Assembly: GCA_017463245.1 (NCBI GenBank)
Contig: JAFTPN010000082.1
Span: forward strand, 32,012-96,011
Length of the DNA: 64,000 bases
Direction: 5' to 3'
Origin: Clostridia bacterium
GTDB taxonomy: Bacteria; Bacillota; Clostridia; Christensenellales; Aristaeellaceae
Shown here piece after piece: positions 46,479 through 54,761 of the stretch. The position numbers and the translations under genes are program-made. A model generated the notes under the pieces. That model ran no database searches, was not told the origin of the DNA, and saw only the letters and a program-made list of their open reading frames with translations. Positions within the stretch are counted from its first letter, which is position 1; the number at the start of each line of letters is the position of its first letter.

Positions 46479-47435
46479 TTACTTTGCGATGTAGTAGAAG
46501 TCGTCCACCGGCAGCGCGCCGCCCACGGACTTGGCATTGGCGTTGAACAGCACCTGGAAGAAGGGAGCGATTTGGCTCTTCATTTCTTCGCCGGTGATGA
46601 ACACGATGTGGCAGTTGGGAATAGCCTTCTTGGCCACGGCAGCCTTGGGGATGATGCCCTGGGCTTCCACCATCTGGCTGGCTTCGTCCACGTTGGTGTT
46701 CACGAATTCAACGCTGGCAGCATAGGCCTCCATGAAGGCAGCCAGCTTATCGGCATTATTGGTCGCCCATTCCTTGTTCACGATCACGCAGCCCATGCTC
46801 AGCACAGCGTTCTCGCCCTTGCCGGCAGCAGCCTGATTGAACAGCTCGGTCACGTCCAGGGCAATGCGGAAATCCTTGTTCTGGTTCAGCACGCTGGTCA
46901 CATGGGGTTCGGGCAGCAGCGCCACATCCACCATGCCGGAGGCAGCCTGGGTGGCCAGCTCGGCATGCTCGGCCAGGTACTGCACTTCCACCTTGTCGGC
47001 AAGGCCGTTGGCTTCCAGAATGTAGTTCAGCACATATTCAGGGGTGGAACCCTGGCCGGTAGCCCACAGGGTCTTGCCTTCCAGGTCGCTGAGGCTCTGG
47101 ATGGCCGGGTCGCTGGTCACGATGTGCAAAACGCCCAGCGTGTTCAGCGCCACCAGCTGCACCTTGCCCTGGGTCTTGTTGTACAGGGTGGCAGCCAGGT
47201 TGGTGGGCACGGCAGCGATGTTGGCATCGCCGTTGATCACCGCAGCGGTCACCTCGTCAGGGGCGCCAGCCAGGGTAAAGTTGTAGGTGCCGTCGTTGTC
47301 GTTCATCACCTTCACCAGGCCAATGCCAGTGGGTCCCTTCAGGGCATACACATTGATGGCTTCCTCCGCCACCGCAAACGTGGCCAGGCTCAGCACCAGG
47401 CACAGGGTCATCAGCATAGCTACAAACTTCTTCAT
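46479..47435 (-). CDS. ABC transporter solute-binding protein (NitT/TauT / SsuA-like)
   Basis: A 318-residue exported protein with a signal peptide (about residues 1-23, cleavage after AVA). No lipobox cysteine follows the hydrophobic core, so anchoring by lipid is not evident. The body matches the type 2 periplasmic-binding fold of the NitT/TauT group (GLVKVMNDNDGTYNFTLAG and DANIAAVPTNLAATLYNK). The solute is not deducible from the sequence. The gene starts 3 nt after the stop of a TM1266-type gene, with which it shares a transcript. Confidence 0.85.
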   Translation of the reverse strand: MKKFVAMLMTLCLVLSLATFAVAEEAINVYALKGPTGIGLVKVMNDNDGTYNFTLAGAPDEVTAAVINGDANIAAVPTNLAATLYNKTQGKVQLVALNTLGVLHIVTSDPAIQSLSDLEGKTLWATGQGSTPEYVLNYILEANGLADKVEVQYLAEHAELATQAASGMVDVALLPEPHVTSVLNQNKDFRIALDVTELFNQAAAGKGENAVLSMGCVIVNKEWATNNADKLAAFMEAYAASVEFVNTNVDEASQMVEAQGIIPKAAVAKKAIPNCHIVFITGEEMKSQIAPFFQVLFNANAKSVGGALPVDDFYYIAK

Positions 47436-47438
47436 AAA

Positions 47439-47705
47439 TCAATCTTCCTTTCGAATTTTCTTGGCGGTCAGCGCGCTCTTCACCGTTACGCCGGAGAGGT
47501 TCCCCAGCCGCCCGGTCATGGCGCCCACCTGGTCGTTGGTTCCCTCCACGATCAGGCCAATGACCGCCAGGCCAGTTTCCTGATCGGGAATACCGATGCG
47601 CCCGCGAATGATCTCTCCGAATTGGGAAAGAATGCGGTTCACATCCTCGGCACGGGATCGCTCCTCGATCACCACGCCCACAAAACCCAGTCGAACATCA
47701 TTCAT
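47439..47705 (-). CDS. TM1266 family putative iron-only hydrogenase system regulator
   Basis: An 88-residue protein of the TM1266 type, which has a small ACT/NikR-like fold. The visible pattern is GFVGVVIEERSRAEDVNRIL, then GRIGIPDQETGLAVIGLIV, and a closing GRLGNLSGVTVKS. Members of this family are found beside FeFe-hydrogenase maturation genes and are predicted regulators, with no proven mechanism. Here no hydrogenase gene is near; instead it is the first gene of an ABC importer operon. GGAGG lies 7 nt before the ATG at 47705. Confidence 0.85.
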   Translation of the reverse strand: MNDVRLGFVGVVIEERSRAEDVNRILSQFGEIIRGRIGIPDQETGLAVIGLIVEGTNDQVGAMTGRLGNLSGVTVKSALTAKKIRKED

Positions 47706-47927
47706 GGTGCATCCTCCGTAAAAAAGAATAATCAGGCAATCCAGCGCAAACACGCCTATCGATCGCCTGATGTAAGCAACATATCCATTTCCCCCTTTCC
47801 CATCTCCCGTCAGGGCGCACCCGGACAGTCAATCAGGAGTTAATCCGCCGCGCCTCCCCCGCACGTTTCCGCTAAGGTTTGGCCTTCCGGCTATCATTAT
47901 TATACCCAGCTTTATCCCATTTGAAAA
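47706..47927 (-). promoter_or_regulatory. Promoter and long GC-rich leader of the TM1266-ABC operon
   Basis: On the minus strand a TATAAT (47899-47904) with weak -35 (TTTTCA, 17 nt upstream) would start a leader of about 185 nt. It is rich in G/C and has several short complementary stretches (GCC-GGAA-GGC; GGG-TGC-GCCC). I do not recognise it as a TPP, cobalamin, FMN, THF, Moco, fluoride, guanidine or c-di-GMP riboswitch. A possible coding role was looked for and none was found. Confidence 0.5.
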
Positions 47928-47948
47928 GCCTTTTGACATTTTTCTGAC

Positions 47949-47985
47949 AAAAAAAGTTCGGAGACGCATCTCTGCGCCTCCGAAC
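47949..47985 (-). terminator. Terminator of the CdaR-S41 operon
   Basis: On the minus strand a stem with 8 outer and 4 inner pairs (47978-47985 with 47956-47963; tip loop GAGA) is followed by seven Ts. Confidence 0.9.
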
Positions 47986-47990
47986 ATCAA

Positions 47991-49232
47991 TCACTTCGCC
48001 AGCTTTTCCTGCATGACCTCCAGCGCACGGCTCAGCTGGGGATCAGCCAGGTCAGCAAACTCATACATACCATTGTCGCCCTCCGGCAGCTGGATCTCCA
48101 CATCCGGCGTAATGCCGATCTTATGCACCTTGTTGCCGTTGGGGGTATAATACTGGGCAATGGTCAGCTGCATACCGGAGCCATCGTCGCTGATGGGGAT
48201 CACGCTCTGCACAATGCCCTTGCCGTAGCTCTGCACACCCACGATGGTGGCGTCCGCCCGGTCCTTCAACGCACCGGCCAGGATCTCCGAGGAGGAGGCG
48301 CTGTGCTCGTTCATCAGGATGACCAGCTTCACATCGGTCTTGCCATCCTTGGTGGAATAATACTCACGGGTGCCGTCGCGGTACTCCAGATAGCACAGCG
48401 TACCCTTGTCCAGGAACAGATCGCCGATGGTCTCCGCATCATCCACCCAGCCGCCGGGGTTGTCGCGCAGGTCGATGATCACGCCCTTTGCGCCCTGCTT
48501 CACCACATTGTCCAGCGCTTCCTCAAACTTGGCTGCACAGTCTCCCGCAAATTCATACAGGGCAATGTAGCCAATGCCCTCCGCCAGCATGGTAGATTCC
48601 ACGCGGTTCACGGTGATCTGCGCACGGGTCAGCACAAAGCTCATTTCCTCGCCGTCCCGCAGGAAGGTCACGTTCACATCGGTTCCAGGCGTGCCGCGCA
48701 TGATATCCACCGCGTCCTGCAGGCTGTAAGCATCCACATACAGGTCTTCCACCTTGTAGAGGATATCGCCCTTATGCACGCCCGCCTCCTTGGCAGGGCC
48801 ATTATCGAACACACGGCTGATGGTGCAAAGGCCTGTGGCATAGTTGCCGGAGATCTGGATGCCCACGCCAGCGTACTCGCCCTCGTCATCCTCCCAGTAC
48901 TCGGCATATTCCTCAGGCGAATAATAGAAGGTATAGGGGTCGTCCAGGCCGGACAGCAGACCCAGCGCCGCACCGTCCAGCATGGCCTCGTTGTCCACTT
49001 CCTCAAAGAAGTACATGTCCGCAATTTCCTGAATCTCGATCAGCTTGTCAAACTGCTCATACTTCTCATACAGCTCCTTGGAAATGGTCACCGTGTCGCC
49101 ATGATCAGCCACCTCCGCAGGGGCGACCATGCCAAGCATGTCCGTCAGCCCCGCAAAGGGCAGATAGGCGCAGCTGCTCAACAGGCACAGCGCCAGCACC
49201 AGGGAAAGAGCCAGCAGGATCCTCTTTTTCAT
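47991..49232 (-). CDS. S41 family C-terminal processing peptidase, lipoprotein
   Basis: A 413-residue carboxyl-terminal processing protease. The N-terminus has a lipoprotein signal with the lipobox LLSSC (Cys21), so it is anchored outside the membrane. A PDZ domain follows (about 130-210: YAGVGIQISGN... KEAGVHKGDILYKVEDL), then the S41 protease core with IIDLRDNPGGWV, NEHSASSSEIL (catalytic Ser) and VQSYGKGIVQ (catalytic Lys). Substrates in this family are periplasmic or surface proteins. The gene lies 18 nt behind a CdaR-type regulator. A terminator closes the unit. Confidence 0.93.
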   Translation of the reverse strand: MKKRILLALSLVLALCLLSSCAYLPFAGLTDMLGMVAPAEVADHGDTVTISKELYEKYEQFDKLIEIQEIADMYFFEEVDNEAMLDGAALGLLSGLDDPYTFYYSPEEYAEYWEDDEGEYAGVGIQISGNYATGLCTISRVFDNGPAKEAGVHKGDILYKVEDLYVDAYSLQDAVDIMRGTPGTDVNVTFLRDGEEMSFVLTRAQITVNRVESTMLAEGIGYIALYEFAGDCAAKFEEALDNVVKQGAKGVIIDLRDNPGGWVDDAETIGDLFLDKGTLCYLEYRDGTREYYSTKDGKTDVKLVILMNEHSASSSEILAGALKDRADATIVGVQSYGKGIVQSVIPISDDGSGMQLTIAQYYTPNGNKVHKIGITPDVEIQLPEGDNGMYEFADLADPQLSRALEVMQEKLAK

Positions 49233-49250
49233 TCAAAACACCTTCTACCA

Positions 49251-50303
49251 TCATTTGCGGCCAAGCTTTTCGCCGCCGCATTTTTTCAGTTCCATCAAAA
49301 TTTTGAAGGTCACCGCATCCTCAAAGGAGCGCAGGTCAAGCCCGGTCTGCCGCTGCACCTTGTCCAGGCGATACACCAGCGTGTTGCGGTGGATGTACAG
49401 CTGCCGCGCCGTATCCGACAGGTTCAGATCCTTTTTGAAGAACATGTCGATGGTGTACAGCATTTCCTCGTTGAACAGGCGCATGGTCTTGCGGTTGAAC
49501 AAAAGCGAGTGGTAATACGCGCTGATGTCCTGGGGCAGCTCCATCAGGAAGCGTTCCAATATCAGCTTGCTGAACACATACACGCTGTCCTCCGGCTGGA
49601 AGATGCGCCCCACCTCAATGGCGCGCTTGGCCTCAGCATAGCTTTCCCGAAGCTCGTCGATGGTATGACGGCTCCGGCCGATGCCCACCGTCATCTGATG
49701 CGCGGTTTCGCCCATCAGGGTCTCCTGCAGCGCCTGGGCATACTGCGCCAGGTCGTCCATGGTGTCGGTGTCGGTCATGTCCTTGATCAGCGCCACCGTG
49801 TGCCGATCCATGTCGATCAGCACATCCCTGTCCTGCATGGGGGTAATGTCCCGCAGCAGCTCAAACGCGCGATCCTGCCCCGTTTGCACCATGTGGAACA
49901 CCATCACGCAGCGGTTCATTTCCCGGGGCAGCTGATGCTCGGTGCTCAGCGCCTCCAGCTCAGCGCCCACCAGTTCGCCCCGCAGCGCCCGGCGGTAAAC
50001 GTCATAGCAGTTCTCGCTGTGCTGCTCGCCGCTGCCCAGGCTGGTCACCAGCGCACCGCCCAGGATCAATACATCCCTGGCGCCGGGCAGCTTTTCCGGG
50101 CAATGCAGGATCACCGCAGGCTGCTTCACCGGCATGTACAGCATGCCGTCCATGGCCTGGGGCACACCGTCAGTCATTTCCTTCAGCGATGCCCGCACCT
50201 CCGCCGGCAGATTCGCGCCGCCATCCTTGTCCATCACGCTCACCGGGATCGACAGCCGCGACAGCACACCCTCTATCTGATCCAGCAAATGCTTGTTCAG
50301 CAC
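49251..50303 (-). CDS. CdaR/PucR family sugar diacid-type transcriptional regulator
   Basis: A 350-residue regulator. The N-terminal diacid-recognition domain starts LNKHLLDQIEGVLSRLSIPV, a central GGDEF-like PucR domain follows, and the C-terminal helix-turn-helix is NLSDTARQLYIHRNTLVYRLDKVQ. CdaR proteins respond to glucarate, galactarate or glycerate-type acids. The start is placed at GTG 50303, with AAGGAG 8 nt upstream and a match to the family N-terminus; earlier ATG codons are too near the -10 box at 50351-50356 or lack a ribosome site. It is co-transcribed with the S41 protease. Given the uronate genes in this window a sugar acid ligand is plausible, but unproven. Confidence 0.85.
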   Translation of the reverse strand: MLNKHLLDQIEGVLSRLSIPVSVMDKDGGANLPAEVRASLKEMTDGVPQAMDGMLYMPVKQPAVILHCPEKLPGARDVLILGGALVTSLGSGEQHSENCYDVYRRALRGELVGAELEALSTEHQLPREMNRCVMVFHMVQTGQDRAFELLRDITPMQDRDVLIDMDRHTVALIKDMTDTDTMDDLAQYAQALQETLMGETAHQMTVGIGRSRHTIDELRESYAEAKRAIEVGRIFQPEDSVYVFSKLILERFLMELPQDISAYYHSLLFNRKTMRLFNEEMLYTIDMFFKKDLNLSDTARQLYIHRNTLVYRLDKVQRQTGLDLRSFEDAVTFKILMELKKCGGEKLGRK

Positions 50304-50350
50304 CCAAACCGCTCCTTCCATCCAGAAGCCACGCTTCTCCATCTTCACCC

Positions 50351-50379
50351 ATTATACCACACCCATCCACCCCTGCAAA
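50351..50379 (-). promoter_or_regulatory. Promoter of the CdaR-S41 operon
   Basis: On the minus strand, TTTGCA (50374-50379), a 17-nt spacer and TATAAT (50351-50356) with a TGG extension. Confidence 0.75.
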
Positions 50380-50421
50380 GCGAAAATCCTCCGAAAACTG
50401 CAAACTTTTTGTGAAATATCA

Positions 50422-50680
50422 CCAAAGGGGCGTTGCCCCTTTGGAAACCCCAGCAGAGGGCGCTGCCCTCTGCACTCCCGCTTAAGGGTCTTCGACCCTT
50501 AAGAATCCCATTCGGGGATGGCGCTGCTGGGTGGTCTCCGAGGAGGGGTCACGGCGCGAATACGGTCGCGCCGCGACGCGGAATAGATAGTAGGTTCCCC
50601 TTCGTAGGGGAGCTGTCCCGAAGGGACTGAGGGGTTGAGCCTCCCTTGTGTAAAGGGAGGTGTCAGCCGCTTGCGGCTGA
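50422..50680. repeat. Large intergenic hairpin array
   Basis: Seven inverted repeats with short loops in 260 nt: 50422-50444 (10 bp, loop GTT), 50453-50473 (9 bp, loop GCT), 50481-50503 (10 bp, loop TTC), CCCC/GGGG near 50597-50610, GTCCC-GAAG-GGAC near 50615-50627, CCTCCC/GGGAGG near 50640-50660 and TCAGCCGC-TT-GCGGCTGA at 50663-50680. From memory, the block CCTCCCTT...AAGGGAGG resembles repeats common in gut Clostridia genomes. No coding frame with a ribosome site is seen in this 530-nt gap (50304-50835). Confidence 0.8.
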
Positions 50681-50790
50681 CGGAGGGAGTGGTTCTGCCC
50701 CATCGCTCCACACCTTCCTCAAATTCCGGCCACACTCTCATTCCTTCATTCCTTCATTAGCTGCGCAGCAGCGTCTTCATTCCCTCATTC

Positions 50791-50830
50791 ACAAAAAAAG
50801 AAACCCTCGTAAGAGGGTTTCTTTTTTTGT
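50791..50830 (-). terminator. Terminator of the msmK gene
   Basis: An 18-bp stem (50791-50808 with 50813-50830), loop GTAA, with a seven-T run on the minus strand. Confidence 0.9.
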
Positions 50831-50835
50831 GCAAC

Positions 50836-51957
50836 TTAGCGGGACAGGATGGTCTTCTCGGTCTCCTTGCAGAAGAAGTGCAGGTGGTTGACGTCGAAGG
50901 CAACCTTGATCTTGTCGCCAGCGCGGCTAGCAGTACGGGGATCAACGCGAGCGATGATGTTGCCGTCCTTGCCGGTGGTGGTCAGGTACAGGTAGGTCTC
51001 AGAACCCATCTGCTCGGTCACTTCCACAGACACGTTGATGGTGGCGGTGGCGTAGGTAGCCAGAGCGGCCTCATCGTCGCTGATGTTCTCAGGACGGATG
51101 CCCATCACAACGTCCTTGCCGATGTAGCTCTCGTCGACGAACTTGGCAACCTTGCTGCCGGGAACAACGATCTTGTTGTCGCCGAAGGTAGCAACCACAT
51201 CCTGGCCTTCCTTGGACAGGTGCACGTCGAAGAAGTTCATCTGGGGGCTGCCGATGAAGCCGGCCACGAACTCGTTGGTGGGATAGTCGTACAGGTTCTG
51301 GGGGGTATCCACCTGCTGCACCACGCCGTCCTTCATAACCACGATGCGGGAAGCCATGGTCATAGCTTCGGTCTGGTCATGGGTAACGTAGATGAAGGTG
51401 GTCTGCAGGCGCTGATGCAGCTTGGTGATCTCAGTACGCATGGCAACGCGCAGCTTGGCGTCCAGGTTGGACAGGGGCTCGTCGAACAGGAAGACCTTGG
51501 GCTCACGAACGATGGCACGGCCCAGGGCAACGCGCTGACGCTGGCCGCCGGACAGAGCCTTGGGCTTACGGTTCAGCAGGTGAGCGATGTCCAGGATCTT
51601 GGCAGCTTCTTCCACGCGGCGCTTGATCTCGTCCTTGGGGGTCTTGCGCAGCTTCAGGCCGAAGGCCATGTTGTCATACACGGTCATATGGGGATACAGA
51701 GCGTAGTTCTGGAACACCATGGCGATGTCGCGATCCTTGGGAGCCACGTCGTTCACCAGCTTGTCGCCGATGTACAGCTCGCCGTCGGAGATTTCTTCCA
51801 GACCGGCAACCATGCGCAGGGTGGTGGACTTACCGCAGCCGGAAGGACCGACCAGAACGATGAACTCCTTGTCCTGGATGTCCAGGCAGAAGTCAGACAC
51901 GGCGGTAACGCCGCCCTGATAAACCTTGTAAATGTGCTGCAGAGATACGCTTGCCAT
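50836..51957 (-). CDS. msmK: Carbohydrate ABC importer ATPase (MsmK/UgpC type)
   Basis: A 373-residue MalK-like ATPase. N-terminal motifs: Walker [11 protein letters not shown]-loop [18 protein letters not shown], signature [15 protein letters not shown], Walker [16 protein letters not shown] and switch [11 protein letters not shown]. The C-terminal third is the regulatory TOBE/OB domain ([19 protein letters not shown]). It stands alone, with its own promoter region and terminator and with no permease genes near. In Gram-positive bacteria one such ATPase often serves several sugar importers, which fits here. GGAGG lies 8 nt before the ATG. Confidence 0.9.
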   Translation of the reverse strand: MASVSLQHIYKVYQGGVTAVSDFCLDIQDKEFIVLVGPSGCGKSTTLRMVAGLEEISDGELYIGDKLVNDVAPKDRDIAMVFQNYALYPHMTVYDNMAFGLKLRKTPKDEIKRRVEEAAKILDIAHLLNRKPKALSGGQRQRVALGRAIVREPKVFLFDEPLSNLDAKLRVAMRTEITKLHQRLQTTFIYVTHDQTEAMTMASRIVVMKDGVVQQVDTPQNLYDYPTNEFVAGFIGSPQMNFFDVHLSKEGQDVVATFGDNKIVVPGSKVAKFVDESYIGKDVVMGIRPENISDDEAALATYATATINVSVEVTEQMGSETYLYLTTTGKDGNIIARVDPRTASRAGDKIKVAFDVNHLHFFCKETEKTILSR

Positions 51958-52137
51958 AATAAATTCCTCCTCTGAATGTCGGACACAGCCACGATAACCG
52001 ATGTCTGCGCCCTTCGACTGTGATTATTATACCTATTTTCACCCAAAAAGTGAATTGGCCGAATTGACAAGTCTTTTGGGTTTTCTTTGTTCACAATGTT
52101 AGATTCGGTTCCCCTTCAACCGATTATGACATCGTTT

Positions 52138-53268
52138 TCAGTCGGTTTTCAGAGCATCCACCGGCACCATGCCTGCCGCCCGCAGCGCAGGCGCTACGCC
52201 GAACACCACGCCCAGCGCCCCGGCGATCAGCACCGCAGGCACCGCGGTTTGTGCACTTAGCACAGCATCCAGGCCGATCATGGCGCCAAACAGCCGCACC
52301 ATGGCCATGCCCAGCGCCACACCCAGCAGGCCGCCCAGCAGCGCATAGCACACCGCCTCCAGCAAAAACAGCAGCCCCACCTGGCGGGAGGTGCCGCCAA
52401 TGGCCTTCATCAGCCCGATCTCCCGCCTACGCTCCCGCACGCTTACCAGCAGGATGTTCATCACCCCGATGCCGCCGGTGAGCATACACACCGCCGCCAC
52501 GCAGGCCAGCACCATCACAAAAATGCGCACCACCGAGCGCGCCGCGTCGATCTCCGCCTGCAGGGAGCTGGCCTGATAGCCGTCCCCCAGGGCAGCCACC
52601 GCCGCCTCGCCCACCCAGTCAGCCCGCTGGCCTCTGGGGACGCTCACCGTCACCTCGTTCACGCTGGCAGCGGCATAGGTATCCAGAAAGGTTTGCAGCG
52701 GCAGGATGATCATACCATTCGACGCAGACACCGCCTGCACCTTCATGCCGCCCACAATTCCCACAATGCGCACCTTGCGGCTGCCCACGTCCACCCGCTT
52801 GCCCAGCACATCGCCGCCCAGGGTCTCCGCCATGGCCTCGTCCACCAGCGCCACCGCGCTGCCCCGGTATTCCTTCCAGTTGAACAATCGCCCTTCTACG
52901 ATATTTGGCGCATGAACGCTCTCCATGCCCGCATCATAGCCATTCACCTGCGCCAGGGCAGTGTGACCATCCAGCGTCACCGCAGCCATGGTGTAGGCGC
53001 CCGCGCAGGCCGGTGCCCCGGTGGCTGCGGCGATGGTCTTCCCCGCGTCCGCCTCCAGGTGCTGATCATCCTCCGCCGTGACCCACACCTTGTCCACACC
53101 CAGCCGGGCGATCTGGAACTCCACCTGTTCCTCCCCGGCGCTGCCCAGGGTCAGCACTGTCAGCACCGCGCCGATGCCCACCCCCAGCCCCAGAATGGTC
53201 AGCAGTGTGCGCACCGGATTCTTTTGCAGATTGCTGGCCGAAAGTCCCGCCGCATCCCGCAGTTTCAC
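52138..53268 (-). CDS. MacB/FtsX-like ABC transporter permease
   Basis: A 376-residue permease with one N-terminal membrane helix (about 20-43, after LQKNPVRTLLTILGLGVGIG), a large extracytoplasmic domain (about 50-245) and three C-terminal helices with MNILLVSVRERRREIGLMKAIGGTSRQV between the first two. This is the MacB fold. It overlaps the adaptor gene by 4 nt (GTGA). MacB itself has an attached ATPase; here that domain is absent and no ATPase gene is adjacent, so a partner elsewhere is needed or the system is partial. Confidence 0.87.
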   Translation of the reverse strand: MKLRDAAGLSASNLQKNPVRTLLTILGLGVGIGAVLTVLTLGSAGEEQVEFQIARLGVDKVWVTAEDDQHLEADAGKTIAAATGAPACAGAYTMAAVTLDGHTALAQVNGYDAGMESVHAPNIVEGRLFNWKEYRGSAVALVDEAMAETLGGDVLGKRVDVGSRKVRIVGIVGGMKVQAVSASNGMIILPLQTFLDTYAAASVNEVTVSVPRGQRADWVGEAAVAALGDGYQASSLQAEIDAARSVVRIFVMVLACVAAVCMLTGGIGVMNILLVSVRERRREIGLMKAIGGTSRQVGLLFLLEAVCYALLGGLLGVALGMAMVRLFGAMIGLDAVLSAQTAVPAVLIAGALGVVFGVAPALRAAGMVPVDALKTD

Positions 53269-54221
53269 GGCTTCATCTCCTTCACCCGCTGCCCCTGGGT
53301 CACCTCATCCCCGCCGCACACCACGGTGATGCCCTCCGGCAGGTTCACCCAGCAGCACACCTCGTCGGCCATCACCACTTCCGCCGGGATCTCATACCCC
53401 CGGCCATCGCACACCCACCACACGGTGCTGTGCTCGCTCACCGCCTGCAGGGGCAGCACCGGCACGTCCTCCTGCCCGTGGAGGATCACCTCCACCTCCA
53501 CCGTGGCACCCAGCGGCAGGTCGATGGCTCGCTCCGGCTTCAGCCGCGCCTGGCACACCGTTTGCCCCGTGGTGGTGCTGACCTGCGCCGGGGCGATCTC
53601 CTCCACCCGCGCCATGGTCAGCAGTTCATCATCCTTGATGATCCTCGCCTGCAAGCCGGGTGTCAGCTTCTCCGCATCCCGCAGCACCACGCTGCATTGG
53701 ATGCTCTGCTCCTCCCCGCTCAGCGCCACCGCCACGCTGCCCGCCAGCACGCCGCCATGGGGTGATATGCTCACCTGCTGCACCAGCCCGTCCGCCGCCG
53801 CCCGCACCGTGAGGCACTCCAGCGTGGCCGCAGCCTCCTGCAGCTGGCTGGAGGCCAGCTCGTCCGGGATCACCTCCGGCAGGCTTTCCTGCCCTGCCAG
53901 CGCAGCCGATACCGCCATGGCCTGCATGTCGCCATTCAGCCGGAACAGCGGCTGCCCGGCTTTCACCCGGTCTCCCTGGCGCACATACACCTGCTCCACC
54001 ACCCCCGTCACCGGGCTGATGGCGCCATACTCCATCTCATACCGCACCACACCGCTGACTGCCAGCACCTGCTCCACACTCCCGATGGTCACCTGGCAGG
54101 TCTCCACCCGGGCGGCCCGCTCGGTGGGCAGGCTGCCTTTGGCGGCATGGACGCCCAGCAGCGCCGTCACCGCCGCCGCGGTGATCCCCAGCATGGCCAG
54201 GGATGCCTTCACTTTTTTCAT
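53265..54221 (-). CDS. Membrane-fusion-type efflux adaptor (HlyD/MacA-like)
   Basis: A 318-residue protein with an N-terminal signal anchor (about residues 5-28) and barrel-sandwich hybrid segments, recognisable by SGVVRYEMEYGAISPVTGVVEQVYVRQGDRVKAGQPLFRL and a return strand near residue 150 (VRAAADGLVQQVSIS). Adaptors of this kind join an ABC or RND permease. The coiled-coil hairpin is short, as in Gram-positive YknX-type proteins. The start is the ATG at 54221 (GGGAG 9 nt upstream); an ATG six codons earlier is less well placed. It is transcribed before the permease. Confidence 0.8.
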   Translation of the reverse strand: MKKVKASLAMLGITAAAVTALLGVHAAKGSLPTERAARVETCQVTIGSVEQVLAVSGVVRYEMEYGAISPVTGVVEQVYVRQGDRVKAGQPLFRLNGDMQAMAVSAALAGQESLPEVIPDELASSQLQEAAATLECLTVRAAADGLVQQVSISPHGGVLAGSVAVALSGEEQSIQCSVVLRDAEKLTPGLQARIIKDDELLTMARVEEIAPAQVSTTTGQTVCQARLKPERAIDLPLGATVEVEVILHGQEDVPVLPLQAVSEHSTVWWVCDGRGYEIPAEVVMADEVCCWVNLPEGITVVCGGDEVTQGQRVKEMKP

Positions 54222-54301
54222 GCACTTCCACTCCCGCATTTTCCTTCAAACCGTACTATGTCCCGGCGCAGCGGTTCCATCCGCGGGAATCCATGGCATC
54301 A

Positions 54302-54338
54302 CAAAGGCCGCCGGAGCGCGAACAACCGGCGGCCTTTG
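54302..54338. other. Isolated 13-bp hairpin upstream of the adaptor gene
   Basis: A perfect 13-bp stem (54302-54314 with 54326-54338), 11-nt loop. It is terminator-like in strength but has no proper T-run on either strand. It may be left from a deleted gene. Confidence 0.5.
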
Positions 54339-54360
54339 CTTGTATGGAGGATAGGGAGGT

Positions 54361-54382
54361 TGACATTCATAAATGAATGTCA
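54361..54382. repeat. 22-nt palindrome
   Basis: A perfect 10-bp inverted repeat around AA, TGACATTCAT-AA-ATGAATGTCA. A related 12-nt palindrome with ATGAAT half-sites occurs at 54477-54488. Possible operator or recombination site; nothing else in this 520-nt gap except the recombinase remnant. Confidence 0.6.
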
Positions 54383-54537
54383 GGGAAAAAGGAGATTGCT
54401 CTCAGTCAGGTGGTGGCTTCCTTCCTGATTGCATATTCAATGTACCCCACATTTGTGAAGGTAGTATGAACGAACCATGAATATTCATCAGAAAGTTCAA
54501 TTTGTTACATTTGTCAACGGTGATCGCTGCGCATCAA

Positions 54538-54669
54538 AATAGTGGCAAAGCCAACACCAACGAGTTCGCTCCGATCATGAACATCATGAACGAGTGGTGC
54601 ATCCGCGACCTGAGCCGCAAGCAGCGCACCGCCATCCGGGTCAAGGGTGAATCCGGCAATCATTTCTGG
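54538..54669 (+). pseudogene. Remnant of a large serine recombinase gene
   Basis: In frame, this stretch encodes about 44 residues (core EFAPIMNIMNEW, then CIRDLSRKQRTAIRVKGESG) that match the part of large serine recombinases just after the catalytic domain, where functional enzymes read E-F-x-P-x-(R/K)-N-I-x-N-E-W-Y-x-(K/R)-D-(I/T)-S-(R/K)-K. No catalytic serine domain or zinc-ribbon follows, and no ribosome site precedes it, so it is a relic. It indicates a past integrative element at this spot. Confidence 0.7.
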
Positions 54670-54693
54670 TATCGAATAAGGTCGGAGATTGTG

Positions 54694-54718
54694 AAAAGCC
54701 GGACGCATTGCGTCCGGC
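54694..54718 (-). terminator. Terminator of the Cys/His repeat protein gene
   Basis: A 9-bp stem (54698-54706 with 54710-54718) with loop AAT on the minus strand, followed by TTTTCAC. Confidence 0.75.
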
Positions 54719-54761
54719 CGGTTGATTAGGGGGTACATAGATTGGCTTGGATCTTTAACGA

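Noticed and set aside
47706-47927. TPP, cobalamin, Moco or guanidine riboswitch before the TM1266 gene
   Set aside because: The core motifs of these classes that I can recall are not visible. It is left as an unassigned leader.
50422-50680. CRISPR array
   Set aside because: The units are different palindromes of different length with no constant repeat or spacer length, and no cas gene is present.
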